NCBI GenBank assembly: GCA_005881235.1
Contig: VBEQ01000246.1
Span: forward strand, 1-5,938
Source of the DNA: Chloroflexota bacterium
Lineage (GTDB): Bacteria; Chloroflexota; Dormibacteria; CF-121
Direction of reading: 5' to 3'
DNA: 5,938 nt
Shown: positions 5,811-5,938 of the stretch, one piece after another
Numbering within the stretch: position 1 is the first letter of the stretch
Layout of the letters: each line of letters starts with the position of its first letter
Program-made: the position numbers and the translations under genes
Notes under the pieces: model-generated
Database searches by the model: none
Told to the model about the DNA's origin: nothing
The model's input: only the letters and a program-made list of their open reading frames with translations

Positions 5811-5938
5811 CGGGCTTCCTGCAGTCCCACGCTGAACATCGCCTCGAGGTCGTGCTTCGAGTAGACCTTGAAGGCGACGTGTGTGTGGGTCTTCACAATG
5901 CCTGGCACCTGCGACAGCCGCGAGGTCACGACGTCAGC
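5807..5938 (-). CDS. Lrp/AsnC-type ligand-binding (RAM) domain protein, C-terminal 43 residues only
   Basis: Reading the minus strand from the right edge gives 43 codons and TAA. The segment VTSRLSQVPGIVKTHTHVAF followed by KVYSKHDLEAMFSVGLQEAR matches the end of the RAM domain of Lrp/AsnC regulators: PGV..T.T.IAF.VYS..DLEA.FS.GL. RAM domains bind amino acids and drive oligomerisation. The gene may be a full DNA-binding regulator or one of the stand-alone RAM proteins of about 80 residues. The window does not reach the N-terminus, so the two cannot be told apart. It ends tail-to-tail with the plus-strand propeller-like gene, the two stop codons sharing bases 5808-5809, so no bidirectional terminator separates them. 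Confidence 0.85.
   Translation of the reverse strand, partial: ADVVTSRLSQVPGIVKTHTHVAFKVYSKHDLEAMFSVGLQEAR

Overview
This window is high-GC bacterial DNA dominated by a minus-strand SOS mutagenesis operon. Reading leftward from about position 3880 it holds an SOS promoter, imuA (RecA-like), imuB (Y-family polymerase-like), a small DUF6504-type protein, and dnaE2/imuC (error-prone replicative-type polymerase, cut by the left edge). All of the large plus-strand open frames between 326 and 3603 are antisense shadows of these genes.

The four genes are translationally chained. The imuA stop and imuB start share ATGA, the imuB stop and DUF6504-like start share ATGA, and the DUF6504-like gene overlaps dnaE2 by 8 bases. 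Upstream of imuA sits an almost ideal sigma-70-type promoter (TTGACG, 17-base spacer, TAAAAT). Its spacer is filled by a near-perfect LexA operator of the CGAAC-N4-GTTCG class, so LexA would compete directly with RNA polymerase. The expected product is a DNA-damage-induced translesion mutasome. ImuB lacks polymerase active-site acidic residues and probably acts as a clamp-binding hub. ImuA probably acts as an accessory ATP-binding protein, and DnaE2 supplies the polymerase, with its three catalytic aspartates visible. The 84-residue Trp-rich protein between imuB and dnaE2 is the least understood component and the best candidate for a new mutasome part.

Upstream of the operon on the same strand is a 252-residue secreted protein of unknown function. 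The last codons and stop of its gene form the LexA operator and part of the -10 box of the imu promoter. Divergent from it, across only 50 bases, is a 381-residue plus-strand protein with a signal peptide, a beta-propeller-like ectodomain and a C-terminal membrane anchor. The right edge holds the 3' end of a minus-strand gene for an Lrp/AsnC-type ligand-binding (RAM) domain. Its stop codon overlaps the stop of the propeller-like gene.

The high GC, the CGAAC-N4-GTTCG LexA box and the DUF6504-type gene beside dnaE2 suggest Chloroflexota/Dormibacterota or an actinobacterial relative. This is an inference from style and no taxonomic marker is present. The window has no RNA gene, mobile element, CRISPR array or long repeat that I can see, and no gene-free stretch over 300 bases.
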